From assembly GCA_035513295.1 (NCBI GenBank), contig DATKCH010000020.1:1-43927 (forward strand): a stretch of 43,927 bases of DNA. The letters run 5' to 3'. Of the stretch, positions 1 through 7,703 are shown one piece after another. A model generated the notes under the pieces. The model saw nothing but the letters and a program-made list of their open reading frames with translations, was not told the DNA's origin and made no database searches. Every line of letters starts with the position of its first letter. The first letter of the stretch is position 1. Made by a program: the position numbers and the translations under genes. Origin of the DNA: DATHRK01 sp035513295 (GTDB taxonomy: Bacteria; Gemmatimonadota; Gemmatimonadetes; Longimicrobiales; RSA9).

Positions 1-1
1 C

Positions 2-160
2 TTCGAGCGCAACGGCGTGAGCGTGCCGACCGCCGAGGTCACGGTCCGCGAGCTCGTCCTGCTGGGGTCGCCGCGTCGGGCGGGGGACGACGGCGGGGAG
101 GCGGACGACGTCGAGTCGCCGGAAGGGGCCCAGGAGGAGGACCTGGCTGAGGTCGGGTAA
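2..160 (+). CDS. C-terminal end of a probable single-stranded DNA-binding protein (partial)
   Basis: The open frame enters from the left edge and ends at TAA 158-160, giving 52 residues. The first half (around FERNG, TAEVTVRELVLLG) resembles the last beta strand of the OB fold of bacterial SSB proteins, where a run such as TEIVAREVILL is followed by a variable linker. Here the linker is short and acidic and ends EEDLAEVG. The usual SSB tip with a terminal Pro-Phe, which recruits partner proteins, is absent, so either the tip is altered or the identification is wrong. The missing N-terminus prevents a firm call; another OB-fold protein is possible. The 206-bp repeat begins 12 bp after the stop. 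Confidence 0.4.
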   Translation, partial: FERNGVSVPTAEVTVRELVLLGSPRRAGDDGGEADDVESPEGAQEEDLAEVG

Positions 161-171
161 CGGAACCCGGT

Positions 172-377
172 CTAGCAGGTCGCTGAGGAAGGGGAGTCCG
201 AGGCGGGCGCGGCAGTCGTGGTCGCTGGGCTGGGCCTCGGGCGGGGCGGCACGGGGCCGTCTGACTGCGTTGGCGCTCCTCCCCGATACGCAGCGGTATC
301 GCGTCGTCGCGCCGCCTTGAATCCGGCCCCGTAGCGCTCCCAACGCGGCTCGCTCCCCTTCTTCAGCGACCTGCTAG
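172..377. mobile_element. MITE-like 206-bp repeat, copy 1
   Basis: This non-coding element has imperfect terminal inverted repeats of about 25 bp. The left end reads CTAGCAGGTCGCTGA and continues GGAAGGGGAG; the right end is its near-exact reverse complement. A second copy of exactly the same length lies at 17603-17808 in the same orientation, with roughly nine in ten positions identical and one diverged patch in the middle. Both ends carry the palindrome CTAG, which could be a 4-bp target duplication like that of IS5-family elements. The interior has a small palindrome (CGATAC...GTATCG) and no plausible gene. The right-hand CTAG supplies the TAG stop of the leftward gene that follows. No transposase is visible, so any movement would need one encoded elsewhere. 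Confidence 0.75.
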
Positions 378-2491
378 AGAAAGTCGCGCAAGCGGGGGCG
401 GACGGAGACCAGCGTCTGCCATTCGCCCCCGCCGAAGCCGCGCGCGACGTCGACCCTGAGGATGTCGTGGAAGATGCCGAGCCCGCCTCCCAGCGAGGCC
501 TTCAGGCCCCCGGAGGGGCGGGTTGCCCATCCCGCGGGCAGCGCCTGGCCGCCTTCCGCGGTCCAGCCCGCATAGGCCAGGATGCGGGGTCGCAACCACT
601 TGCCCGCGACCCCGATCGACGCTTCGGCGCCGCCACGCCAGAAGCGGTCGCCCCCGAACGATCGGTAGGCGAATCCTGGGATCGTTCCCGCCCCGCCGAT
701 CAGGTACAGGCGTTGAGGGGCGGCGCTGCCCAGCGCCAATCCGAAGGCCGTGCTCAGTTCCATGCGGGGCTCGGCCGCGCCGGACGCGGACCTCTGCGCT
801 TCGAGCTCGACCTCCGGCTGGAGGTACAGCTCTCCGCGCCACGTCCCCAGCGTGAGCGAGAAATTACCGCCCCACGAGCTGGAGGCGCCCGCCGTCGGCA
901 GGCGCATCCCCTCGAGGCTCACCTCACCGACGGTGCCGGCGGGGATTCGGCGGACGGGCCGGAAACCGTCGGCTCCTTCCGCGCTGTCATCGGCGACGGT
1001 AGGCGGCGTGTCGCCGTCGGAGATGGCCAGAGTCGCCGTGCGCTGCTTCTCGACCAACACGCTCCCGGCCAGGCGCCAGCGGCTTCCCACCGGACCCGAA
1101 AGCCGCAGCTCCGCCCCGCTCGCGAAGAACGGGTCCAGGTGGTCGATTTCGGCCAGCGACGCGTGGAGCGTGTTCATCGCTCCGGACACACCGCTCGCGG
1201 GGCGCATGTCCCGCATGCGCTCGTGAAAGAGCTCCAGCCGCCCGCTCAGGCGCTCCGACACCGGGGCTTCCAGGGCCACGCCGCCGCTCGGCCGCGCGCG
1301 CGCGAACGGGTATCCGGCGTCGACCGACAGGCGAGCCGCCGCGGTCGGCATCCACACCACTCCGAGGCCGATACGTACGCCTTCCGCGCGATTGTAGCGG
1401 AGCAGCGAGGACGCGTTCTCGAGCCGGAGGCGAACGCCGGGCAGGCCGCTGAGCCTGTGTGCTCCGACCAGCTCCAGGGCCGTGCGGCGCAGTTCCTCCA
1501 GCTCCGCCGGGGGCTCCAGTCCCTCGACTTCCAGTTCCGCATCGAGGTCCTGGTCGAAGGGGAACCTCTCGCGCGCGGCCTCCGGGAAGGCCACGACCGG
1601 GCGGCCCGCGAAGAAGATGTCGGGGAGCTCCTCGTTGAAGCGATATTCCCCGATCCGCAGAACTCCGCGGATGACGCCTCCGGTGGGAAAGTCGATCTCG
1701 GGGACCTGGCGTCGGATCTCGAGTCGTTGCTCGTGGGGAAGCCAGTAGCGGCCGTCCCACAGGCCGTTGTCCAGGGAGATCCTGATGTAGTCGAGGCGCG
1801 GGTCCACGTAGGAAGCCGGAGTAAACGTGAAGCTCATCCGGACGATCGCGGCGCTCTCGCGATCGATGAACATCGAGCCGACGAACGCGGCGTCGTCGAA
1901 CCGCTTCGGCCGCACCTGGATCTCGTAGACGCGGATCGGCTCTGGCCGGCCCGAGAGCCGGATGGACAGCGAGTCCGACAGCCGGAAGTCGTACCTCGCG
2001 TCGGACCCGGGGGCCGCGGGATGCGGGACGTCGCGTACTTCATCCCCGTCGCCGAGCCGGATGATGTCGCCGAACTCGTCCTGGACGACCGTCAGGTGGT
2101 CCATGTGGTAGCGGATGTTGTTCGGGAGCGAACTCGCGTCGCGCATGCCGACGATGTGCTGCTTGGTGCGATTCGGCGTCGCCCAGAAGATGTCGAGCGC
2201 GAGCTGATCCGTCTTCACCAGGTTGCGCTCCCCCGAATCGCCCCGGTCCAGGTAGAAGTAGACGTATCCCATGGCGCGGGCTCGGTAGCTCGTGAGACCG
2301 GAATCGGATCTCGGAACCGACCTGCGCGCGCGCGCCTGACCTACCAGCTCGAGCGAGCGCAGGTCGTTCCAGGCGGTGGGTTGCTGGGCGCCGGCCTCGC
2401 GCGGCGATCCAGCCAGCGAGGCGCACGCGGTCAGAAGAAGCCAGCAACCGGCGTGGGGAGCGCGCCGGGGCGGAGATTCGCGAATGGCCAC
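374..2491 (-). CDS. outer-membrane beta-barrel protein, DUF5686/surface-antigen-like
   Basis: This is a predicted exported protein of about 705 residues. An Arg-rich start and a hydrophobic stretch (CWLLLTACASLAG) ending near AGAQQ look like a signal peptide. The first half is a soluble region with the pattern MFIDRESAAIVRM...DPRLDYIRISLDNGLW...YWLPHEQRLEI, which resembles the DUF5686 type found in envelope proteins. The second half alternates Gly/aromatic-rich strands typical of a 16-strand surface-antigen (Omp85-like) barrel and ends RPRLRDFL. The frame extends to a GTG at 2551, but that codon lies inside the terminator-like hairpin 2541-2570. I prefer the GTG at 2491, which still keeps the signal peptide. 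Neither start has a convincing ribosome site. Its stop is provided by the CTAG at the end of the adjacent repeat. The function is unknown. Confidence 0.75.
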   Translation of the reverse strand: MAIRESPPRRAPHAGCWLLLTACASLAGSPREAGAQQPTAWNDLRSLELVGQARARRSVPRSDSGLTSYRARAMGYVYFYLDRGDSGERNLVKTDQLALDIFWATPNRTKQHIVGMRDASSLPNNIRYHMDHLTVVQDEFGDIIRLGDGDEVRDVPHPAAPGSDARYDFRLSDSLSIRLSGRPEPIRVYEIQVRPKRFDDAAFVGSMFIDRESAAIVRMSFTFTPASYVDPRLDYIRISLDNGLWDGRYWLPHEQRLEIRRQVPEIDFPTGGVIRGVLRIGEYRFNEELPDIFFAGRPVVAFPEAARERFPFDQDLDAELEVEGLEPPAELEELRRTALELVGAHRLSGLPGVRLRLENASSLLRYNRAEGVRIGLGVVWMPTAAARLSVDAGYPFARARPSGGVALEAPVSERLSGRLELFHERMRDMRPASGVSGAMNTLHASLAEIDHLDPFFASGAELRLSGPVGSRWRLAGSVLVEKQRTATLAISDGDTPPTVADDSAEGADGFRPVRRIPAGTVGEVSLEGMRLPTAGASSSWGGNFSLTLGTWRGELYLQPEVELEAQRSASGAAEPRMELSTAFGLALGSAAPQRLYLIGGAGTIPGFAYRSFGGDRFWRGGAEASIGVAGKWLRPRILAYAGWTAEGGQALPAGWATRPSGGLKASLGGGLGIFHDILRVDVARGFGGGEWQTLVSVRPRLRDFL

Positions 2492-2540
2492 GCTGCTAGT
2501 AACCGCCCGGTTGGCGCGCGGTTCCGGCGCTTTGAAGGAC

Positions 2541-2570
2541 GGGGCCCCCACCCTGTCGGGTGGAGGCCCC
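2541..2570 (-). terminator. strong hairpin after the sigma-factor gene
   Basis: A near-perfect stem pairs GGGGCC-C-CCACCC with GGGTGG-A-GGCCCC around the loop TGTC, giving 12 pairs and one mismatch. It lies 50 bp beyond the stop of the leftward sigma gene and just before the next leftward gene. On the minus strand the downstream flank is only weakly T-rich (GTCCTTC), so this is not a classic intrinsic terminator, but stems this strong in a GC-rich genome commonly mark transcript ends. Confidence 0.6.
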
Positions 2571-2620
2571 GCGCACGGCCCCGAAGGGTCCGACCGGCGG
2601 TGCGTAGGTGCGGCGTACCG

Positions 2621-3493
2621 TTAGGCGGCGCTCCAGAATCCCGAAAGCGCCGCTCCGTCGGGGCTCTCGCGCAGCTTCTCGAAAGCCCGGTTGCGGATCT
2701 GCCGGATGCGCTCGCGCGTCACGCCCAGAAGCGACCCGATCTCTTCGAGGGTCCGCTCTTCCCCGTCATCGAGCCCGTAATACAGGTACAGGATCTTGCG
2801 CTCGCGCTCGGTCAGGTACTTCTCGAACATCCGGTCGAGAAATTCGCGTCGCGCCTGATGTTCGACGGTATCCTCGATGTCGTCTCCCTCGGCGCCGGCG
2901 AAGCGCTCTCCGAAGGACGCGCTGTCCCGGTCGCCCCGGTCTATGGGGGCGTCGAGGGACAACTCGGACGCCGCGACCCGGCGCAGGGCGCGGATGGTCT
3001 CCAGCGGCTCCTGCATCTCGTCCGCGATTTCCTGATCGGACGGCGTCCGTCCCAGTTGCTGCGTGAGCGCCGTCTCGGTGCGCGAGAGCTTTACGAGGTT
3101 GGAGTTCTGGTTGAGAGGAATCCGAACCGATCGCGTCTGCTCGGCGAGCGCCTGGAGCACCGTCTGGCGGATCCACCAGACCGCGTAAGAGATGAACTTG
3201 ACGCCCTTGTCCGGGTCGAACTTCTTGACCGCCTTCAGGAGGCCCTCGTTGCCGATGCACACCAGCTCGGCGAGCCCCAATCCGCGGCCCTGGTACTTCT
3301 TCACGTAGGAGATGACGAACCGGAGGTTGGCCGTCACCAGCCGCTCGGCGGCCTCCTTGTCTCCCTCACGAGCGCGGCGCGCCAGGGCGCGTTCCTCCGA
3401 GGGATGTTCGATCAGGGGGTACTTCTCGACGTCGAACAGGTACTGGTCGAAGGAATCCAGCGCGCGGGACTCGGCAAACATGGATCGCGACAT
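2621..3493 (-). CDS. RNA polymerase sigma factor, sigma-70 family (RpoD/RpoS-like)
   Basis: This 290-residue sigma factor directs core RNA polymerase to promoters. Region 1.2 lies near residues 14-45. Region 2 covers about 46-115, with NLRFVISYVKKYQGRG and the promoter-melting run FISYAVWWIRQ at 100-110. Region 3 is about 120-200. Region 4 ends in the helix-turn-helix TLEEIGSLLGVTRERIRQIR. Region 1.1 and the large non-conserved insert of a full primary sigma are absent, so it is in the compact group-2 size class. It is odd in region 2.2: the usual DLIQEGN core-binding run reads ELVCIGNEG here, as seen at residues 76-84. ATG 3493 is used; ATG 3481 is an alternative, and neither has a clear ribosome site. 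A good promoter sits about 160 bp upstream and a hairpin follows the gene, so it is probably a single-gene transcript. Confidence 0.93.
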   Translation of the reverse strand: MSRSMFAESRALDSFDQYLFDVEKYPLIEHPSEERALARRAREGDKEAAERLVTANLRFVISYVKKYQGRGLGLAELVCIGNEGLLKAVKKFDPDKGVKFISYAVWWIRQTVLQALAEQTRSVRIPLNQNSNLVKLSRTETALTQQLGRTPSDQEIADEMQEPLETIRALRRVAASELSLDAPIDRGDRDSASFGERFAGAEGDDIEDTVEHQARREFLDRMFEKYLTERERKILYLYYGLDDGEERTLEEIGSLLGVTRERIRQIRNRAFEKLRESPDGAALSGFWSAA

Positions 3494-3653
3494 GTCTGGA
3501 TCGGTCGGTTATGGAGACAAAAAAAGCAGCGGATCACGCTTTCGTGCGTACGCCGCTGCCGCAAAGCTCAAGAACCGCGTCTCGATGCGTAGCAATAAGA
3601 CAAACTGAGAAATGTTTTCTCTACGGTTCTATGTGCCGGTGGTAGACCGAAAA

Positions 3654-3682
3654 AATATATTGGCAGCCCCCCCGCAGATCAA
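3654..3682 (-). promoter_or_regulatory. sigma-70-type promoter of the sigma-factor gene
   Basis: Read leftward, TTGATC (3677-3682) is followed by exactly 17 bp and then TATATT (3654-3659), matching the -35 and -10 consensus at 4/6 and 5/6. The AT-rich -10 stands out sharply in this GC-rich sequence. Transcription would start near 3647 and leave a leader of about 150 nt before the ATG at 3493, including a short T-run near 3519. The rest of 3494-3774 has no gene. Confidence 0.65.
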
Positions 3683-3774
3683 CCCTTTAGCGAGGCCCCG
3701 GACGGGGCGGCGGGGAGCCGACGCGGACGCGGAACGGTCCATCCGCCGAGCGACCGGGGGGGAGCCTCGGGACG

Positions 3775-4752
3775 TCAGAGTTCGCCGGGACCCGGCTGGA
3801 ACAGGCGCTGGACCGCCCTCGGATCCGGTCCGTCCTTCAGCAGGAAGAGGGTGGAGGAGGTCCCGTTCGAGCCGAGCGGCAGCCCGTCCACCCAGGCGTC
3901 GGCGCGCACGTCGCCGCATGTCGCATCGAAGAGCGGCACCTGGCGCACTCGACCCGAAGAGCCCCTGAACAGGAAGCGCGGACCCTCACCGCCCACGATC
4001 AACCACCCGTTCCGAAACCGTCCGGGCGCACCCTGAAGCGCCGCCCGGGTCCCGCGGTTGCGCGCCTGGCCGGGTGCATTCGGGGCCAGGGAGCGGGCGA
4101 TCCATGCGGGAAGGTCGGTCGATTCCACCCACCCCTTGGCGCCGAAGAACCCCGACCCGCGGGCGGCGAGGGCACGTGGACCCAGCAGGAAGGCCCTCCA
4201 CAGCCAGCGGCCGAAAGTCACCAGGACGACGAGCATGCCGAGCGCGATCCAGAGCGCATCGGCGGGACGCGCGAGCGCCAGGGGCGCTATGGCCAGCGCG
4301 ACCGCGTCCTCGCACCAGTTCACCGCGCGGTTCCAGCGCGCGTCGCCGGAAACCGCGAGCAGAAGGCGCGCCCCGGCCTTCGACGCGTGGACCAGCAGGG
4401 CGACGATCCCGGCGGCCACGGTGGCGGCTACCCAGACCGCGGCGGGGACGGAGGCGCCCAACGCGGGCACCGCGACGGCGGTCAGAGAAGCCGCGGCGAG
4501 CGGCCGGACGAGGGTGTGCACGGCGTTCCACCAGCGCTGCACCCTGGGCTCGCGGTTCGCTAACACCTCGACGAAATACAGCAGCAGCGCCGAACCTATG
4601 ACGATCGGCGACTCCAGGCCTCGCAACCCCGGCGCCAGGACCAACCATTCCAACCGGGCCGCGATGCCGATGGCCGCCACCGCGCCGTAGACGTTGAGTC
4701 CCGCGCCGATCCCCAGGCCCAGGACGATGCCGCCGATGGTGATCAGGTCCAT
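3775..4752 (-). CDS. DUF4126 family integral membrane protein
   Basis: This 325-residue protein has a hydrophobic N-terminal two thirds matching the DUF4126 pattern: GAGLNVYGAVAAIGIAARL near residue 17, then SPIVIGSALLLYFVEVLANREPRVQRWWNAVHTLVRP, in which the E, the charged P and the W...VHT..RP run are typical. About six to seven membrane segments are visible up to about residue 185. The last 140 residues are soluble and carry no motif I recognise, so they may be a separate C-terminal domain. DUF4126 proteins have no established function. The gene is divergent from the neighbour at 4900, with 147 bp between them. Translation starts at ATG 4752 with no strong ribosome site. Confidence 0.75.
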   Translation of the reverse strand: MDLITIGGIVLGLGIGAGLNVYGAVAAIGIAARLEWLVLAPGLRGLESPIVIGSALLLYFVEVLANREPRVQRWWNAVHTLVRPLAAASLTAVAVPALGASVPAAVWVAATVAAGIVALLVHASKAGARLLLAVSGDARWNRAVNWCEDAVALAIAPLALARPADALWIALGMLVVLVTFGRWLWRAFLLGPRALAARGSGFFGAKGWVESTDLPAWIARSLAPNAPGQARNRGTRAALQGAPGRFRNGWLIVGGEGPRFLFRGSSGRVRQVPLFDATCGDVRADAWVDGLPLGSNGTSSTLFLLKDGPDPRAVQRLFQPGPGEL

Positions 4753-4899
4753 CCGCCCAACCTACGCGGGGAGCGCCGGCAGGCCCAGGGACGGGCTCGC
4801 TGCGAGCGCCCGGGACCGGCCCGGCGGCGTCTCTCCGACCCGATAGCGCACGCTTCTTGCCCCCTTGGGCTCCGAATACGCACCCGGAGGCCAATCCGC

Positions 4900-7677
4900 A
4901 TGGCAGCAAAGGCATCGACCACGGAGGCACGGACCCGGCACCGGCGAACCGGCCGGACCGGCGCCGCCCTCCTCGCGCTGGCCGGCGCCGCGGTGGCGCC
5001 AGCCGCGGCGGCCGGGCAGACCGGACTGGCGCACGCTGATTCCGCCGGCATCGTACCCGGGCCGGAGTATTCGGCCGGCGGGCTGCACGCCGCCCTCTTC
5101 GGTTCCCGCTACCGGGAGCTCTGGCAGACGCCCATCACCGTGCCCGTCCTGGATCTGGATGTCTTCGCCGGCGGCCTCACGCCCGAGGACCGCGGGGGCA
5201 CGTCGCAATCGATCGTGCTGCACATGGTGGGAGCCGACGGGCGGGAGTGGCACTTCCGTTCGGTCAACAAGGACGTATCCCAGGGTCTTCCGGACGACCT
5301 CGTCGGCACTCCGGTCGGGTATGCCGTCCAGGACCAGGTCAGCGCCCTGCATCCCGGCGCGGCGTTCGTCGTGGCGCCGCTGATGGAAGCCGCGGGCCTG
5401 CTGCACGCGGACCCCCGCCCCGTCCTGATGCCGGATCACCCGCGGCTCGGCCCCTTCCGCGAGGAATTCGCCGGGATGCTGGGCATGATCGAGGAGAAAC
5501 CCGACGAGGGCGAGAACGACGAGGTCCTCTTCGGTGGCTCCGAGAAGGTCGTGGGCATGGACAAGATGCTGGAGCGCCTTGAGGAAAGCGGCGACCACCT
5601 GGTCGTGGCAGAGGAGTTCCTCACCGCCCGGCTCATCGACATGCTCGTCGGCGACACCGACCGCGGCATGGACCAGTGGCGGTGGGCGCGCTACGGACCG
5701 GAGGGAGAGCACGTGTGGCGCCCGATCGCGCGGGACCGCGACTGGGCTTTCGTCCTCAGCGATGGTCTGCTGCTCGCTCCCGCGCGCGCGATCTACCCGA
5801 AAATGGGCGCATACGGCCCCGAGTATGGACAGTTCTCCCAGTACGTCTTCATGAGCGCCCCCCTCGATCGCCAGCTCCTGGCAGGGCTGGATGGCGAGGC
5901 CTTCGACTCGGTCGCGTCGGCCCTCCAGGTTGCGATCACCGACGACGTCATCGAGGCCGCCGTCGCTTCGATGCCGGCGCCTTTCGTCTCCGTCAACGGC
6001 GCCTGGCTGGCGGGCGCGCTGCGGAGCCGGCGGGACTCGCTGCCCGGGGTCGCGAGGCGCTTCTACGAGTTCCTGGCCGGCGAGGTCGACATCGAGGTTT
6101 CCGACGACGGCGAGGAGGCCGTCATCGAACGACACGAGGACGGCTCCGTGACCGTGACCGTGCGGCGGGTCGGGCCCGGCGAGGATTCGGGGCGGACAGT
6201 CATCGAGCGGGAGACCTATCGGCGCCGGTTCCTGCCGGGGGAAACGCGGGAAATCAGGCTGGACCTGCACGGGGGCGACGACCGCGCGGTGGTCCGGGGC
6301 GGCGGCTCGGGGAAGATCCGCGTGCGGGTGATGGGAGGCGGCGGCAACGACGTGCTCGCCGACTCGAGCGAGACCGACGCGGGCCGGCGAGCGACGCACC
6401 TGTACGACTCGCGCGGGGACGACGAGTTCCTCGCCGAGGGCGGAACGCGCGTGGACCGGCGTGACTTCGACCCGCCGGAGCCCACCGGCGCGTGGCCCGC
6501 GACGAAGATCTCCGGTTACTTCAAGGACTGGGGCTCGTCGAGCGGGATCTCGCCCATGGGCCGGTATCGCTCCGGCGCGGGCACGATCGTCGGCGCGGCC
6601 AGGCGCTGGACGAAGTACGGCTTCCGGCGGGTCCCCTATCAGCGGCGGTTCGAGATCGCGGCGCTGATCGCGACGCGCGACTGGAAGCCTGGCGTGGAGG
6701 CATCCGCTCGGTTCCGGCGGGAGAATTCGCCGTTCGGGTTCGCCGTGGGCGGCCGCGCGATCGCGTACCACACGGTGCGCTTCTACGGCCCGGGGAACGA
6801 CACGCCGGAGCCCCCGGACCACGACACGCGGCTCGTCCGCCAGGAGGAGTACCGCGCCGCGGCTCACCTGGAGGCGCGGCTGCCCGCGGGCCTGAGCTTC
6901 GCGGCGGGGCCGTTCGTACGCTACACGGACGTGGTGGAGTTCGACTCCGCCGCGCCCTTCGGCGCGCTGGGGATCGAGGACGGCGCCCGGTCGTTCGGCA
7001 CCGCGGGGTTCGAGGCCGACGCGGCGTTCTCGTGGCGCACGGGCGGCCCCGCCGCGGCGCCGGATGCGGGAGGCCCCGAGGGGCCGGACGACCCCGAAGC
7101 GGCCGAGGTGGACATCGAAGAGCTGGCGGACGACGCCGATCACGATCCCCACGATCCGGAAGCGATCGAGGAGGAGCCGGATCCCTCGATCCGGGTCGAG
7201 GCGTGGCTGGGCGGATCCTGGGTGCCGGAGCTATGGGACGCGGCGTCGGCGTTCGGCGAGAGCCACGCGATCGCGCGCGCGCGCCTGCGGGCCCCTGGCG
7301 ACCTCGGACTCGAGCTCGGGCTCCGGCTGGGAGGGCAGCGGGTCTGGGGCGGCTTCCCCTTCCACGAGTCCGCCTTCGTCGGCGGCCTGCGCTCGCTGCG
7401 CGGATTCCAAGCGTTCCGCTACGCCGGCGACGTTTCGGCGTACGGAGGCCTGGAGCTCGGCGTTCCCCTGTTCGACGTGGAGCTCCTCGTGCGCGGGAAG
7501 CTAGGCGTCTTCGGCCTGGTGGACGTCGGCCGGGTCTGGGTGGACGGCGAGTCGCCCGGCGGCTGGCACACCGGGGCGGGCGGCGGCCTTTCGTTCCGTT
7601 CCCTCGGAAGGGTCGTGCGGGTCTCCGTCGCCGGCGGCGAGGGCGCCCGCCTCTACTTCGACTTCGGCCTGCCCTAG
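4900..7677 (+). CDS. outer-membrane protein: secreted kinase-like domain fused to a surface-antigen (BamA/TamA-type) barrel
   Basis: This protein has 925 residues. ATG 4900 is preceded by GGAGG at 4886-4890, and a signal peptide ends near residue 39 (AAAAGQ). Residues about 115-290 follow the pattern seen in Bacteroidota metallophosphoesterase/BamA-like proteins: FRSVNKD, VQDQVSALHP, a PDHPRLG run, FEEKPDE-like acidic residues, then GDTDRGMDQWRWARY (251-265) and RPIARDRDWAF (274-284). The last two resemble the catalytic Asp and metal-binding Asp of Fam20/CotH-type kinases. The related proteins normally have DRH; here the His is Gly256. The N-terminal phosphoesterase of the longer relatives is absent. 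Residues about 370-500 are Gly/Asp-rich, and from about 545 a barrel runs to the end, interrupted by an acidic insert near 715-765. The kinase activity and substrate are unproven. Confidence 0.8.
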   Translation: MAAKASTTEARTRHRRTGRTGAALLALAGAAVAPAAAAGQTGLAHADSAGIVPGPEYSAGGLHAALFGSRYRELWQTPITVPVLDLDVFAGGLTPEDRGGTSQSIVLHMVGADGREWHFRSVNKDVSQGLPDDLVGTPVGYAVQDQVSALHPGAAFVVAPLMEAAGLLHADPRPVLMPDHPRLGPFREEFAGMLGMIEEKPDEGENDEVLFGGSEKVVGMDKMLERLEESGDHLVVAEEFLTARLIDMLVGDTDRGMDQWRWARYGPEGEHVWRPIARDRDWAFVLSDGLLLAPARAIYPKMGAYGPEYGQFSQYVFMSAPLDRQLLAGLDGEAFDSVASALQVAITDDVIEAAVASMPAPFVSVNGAWLAGALRSRRDSLPGVARRFYEFLAGEVDIEVSDDGEEAVIERHEDGSVTVTVRRVGPGEDSGRTVIERETYRRRFLPGETREIRLDLHGGDDRAVVRGGGSGKIRVRVMGGGGNDVLADSSETDAGRRATHLYDSRGDDEFLAEGGTRVDRRDFDPPEPTGAWPATKISGYFKDWGSSSGISPMGRYRSGAGTIVGAARRWTKYGFRRVPYQRRFEIAALIATRDWKPGVEASARFRRENSPFGFAVGGRAIAYHTVRFYGPGNDTPEPPDHDTRLVRQEEYRAAAHLEARLPAGLSFAAGPFVRYTDVVEFDSAAPFGALGIEDGARSFGTAGFEADAAFSWRTGGPAAAPDAGGPEGPDDPEAAEVDIEELADDADHDPHDPEAIEEEPDPSIRVEAWLGGSWVPELWDAASAFGESHAIARARLRAPGDLGLELGLRLGGQRVWGGFPFHESAFVGGLRSLRGFQAFRYAGDVSAYGGLELGVPLFDVELLVRGKLGVFGLVDVGRVWVDGESPGGWHTGAGGGLSFRSLGRVVRVSVAGGEGARLYFDFGLP

Positions 7678-7685
7678 CAGGTCGC
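7674..7685 (+). repeat. solitary end of the 206-bp repeat
   Basis: CTAGCAGGTCGC matches the first 12 bases of the inverted repeat that bounds the elements at 172-377 and 17603-17808, and no matching right end is nearby. It begins at the CTAG that contains the TAG stop of the preceding gene and lies in the 26-bp gap between two convergent genes, the same setting as both full copies. It could be a deletion relic, or an unrelated match of 12 bases. Confidence 0.4.
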
Positions 7686-7703
7686 GTTGCTCGGACCGAG
7701 CCG

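Noticed and set aside
467..3592. A 1041-residue rightward open frame covering two leftward genes
   Set aside because: It is a shadow of the outer-membrane and sigma-factor genes. The encoded sequence is Arg/Gly/Pro-rich with no fold, and the opposite strand has clear motifs.
4762..7152. A 796-residue leftward open frame
   Set aside because: It mirrors the 925-residue outer-membrane protein on the other strand; GC-rich third positions leave few stops in antisense.
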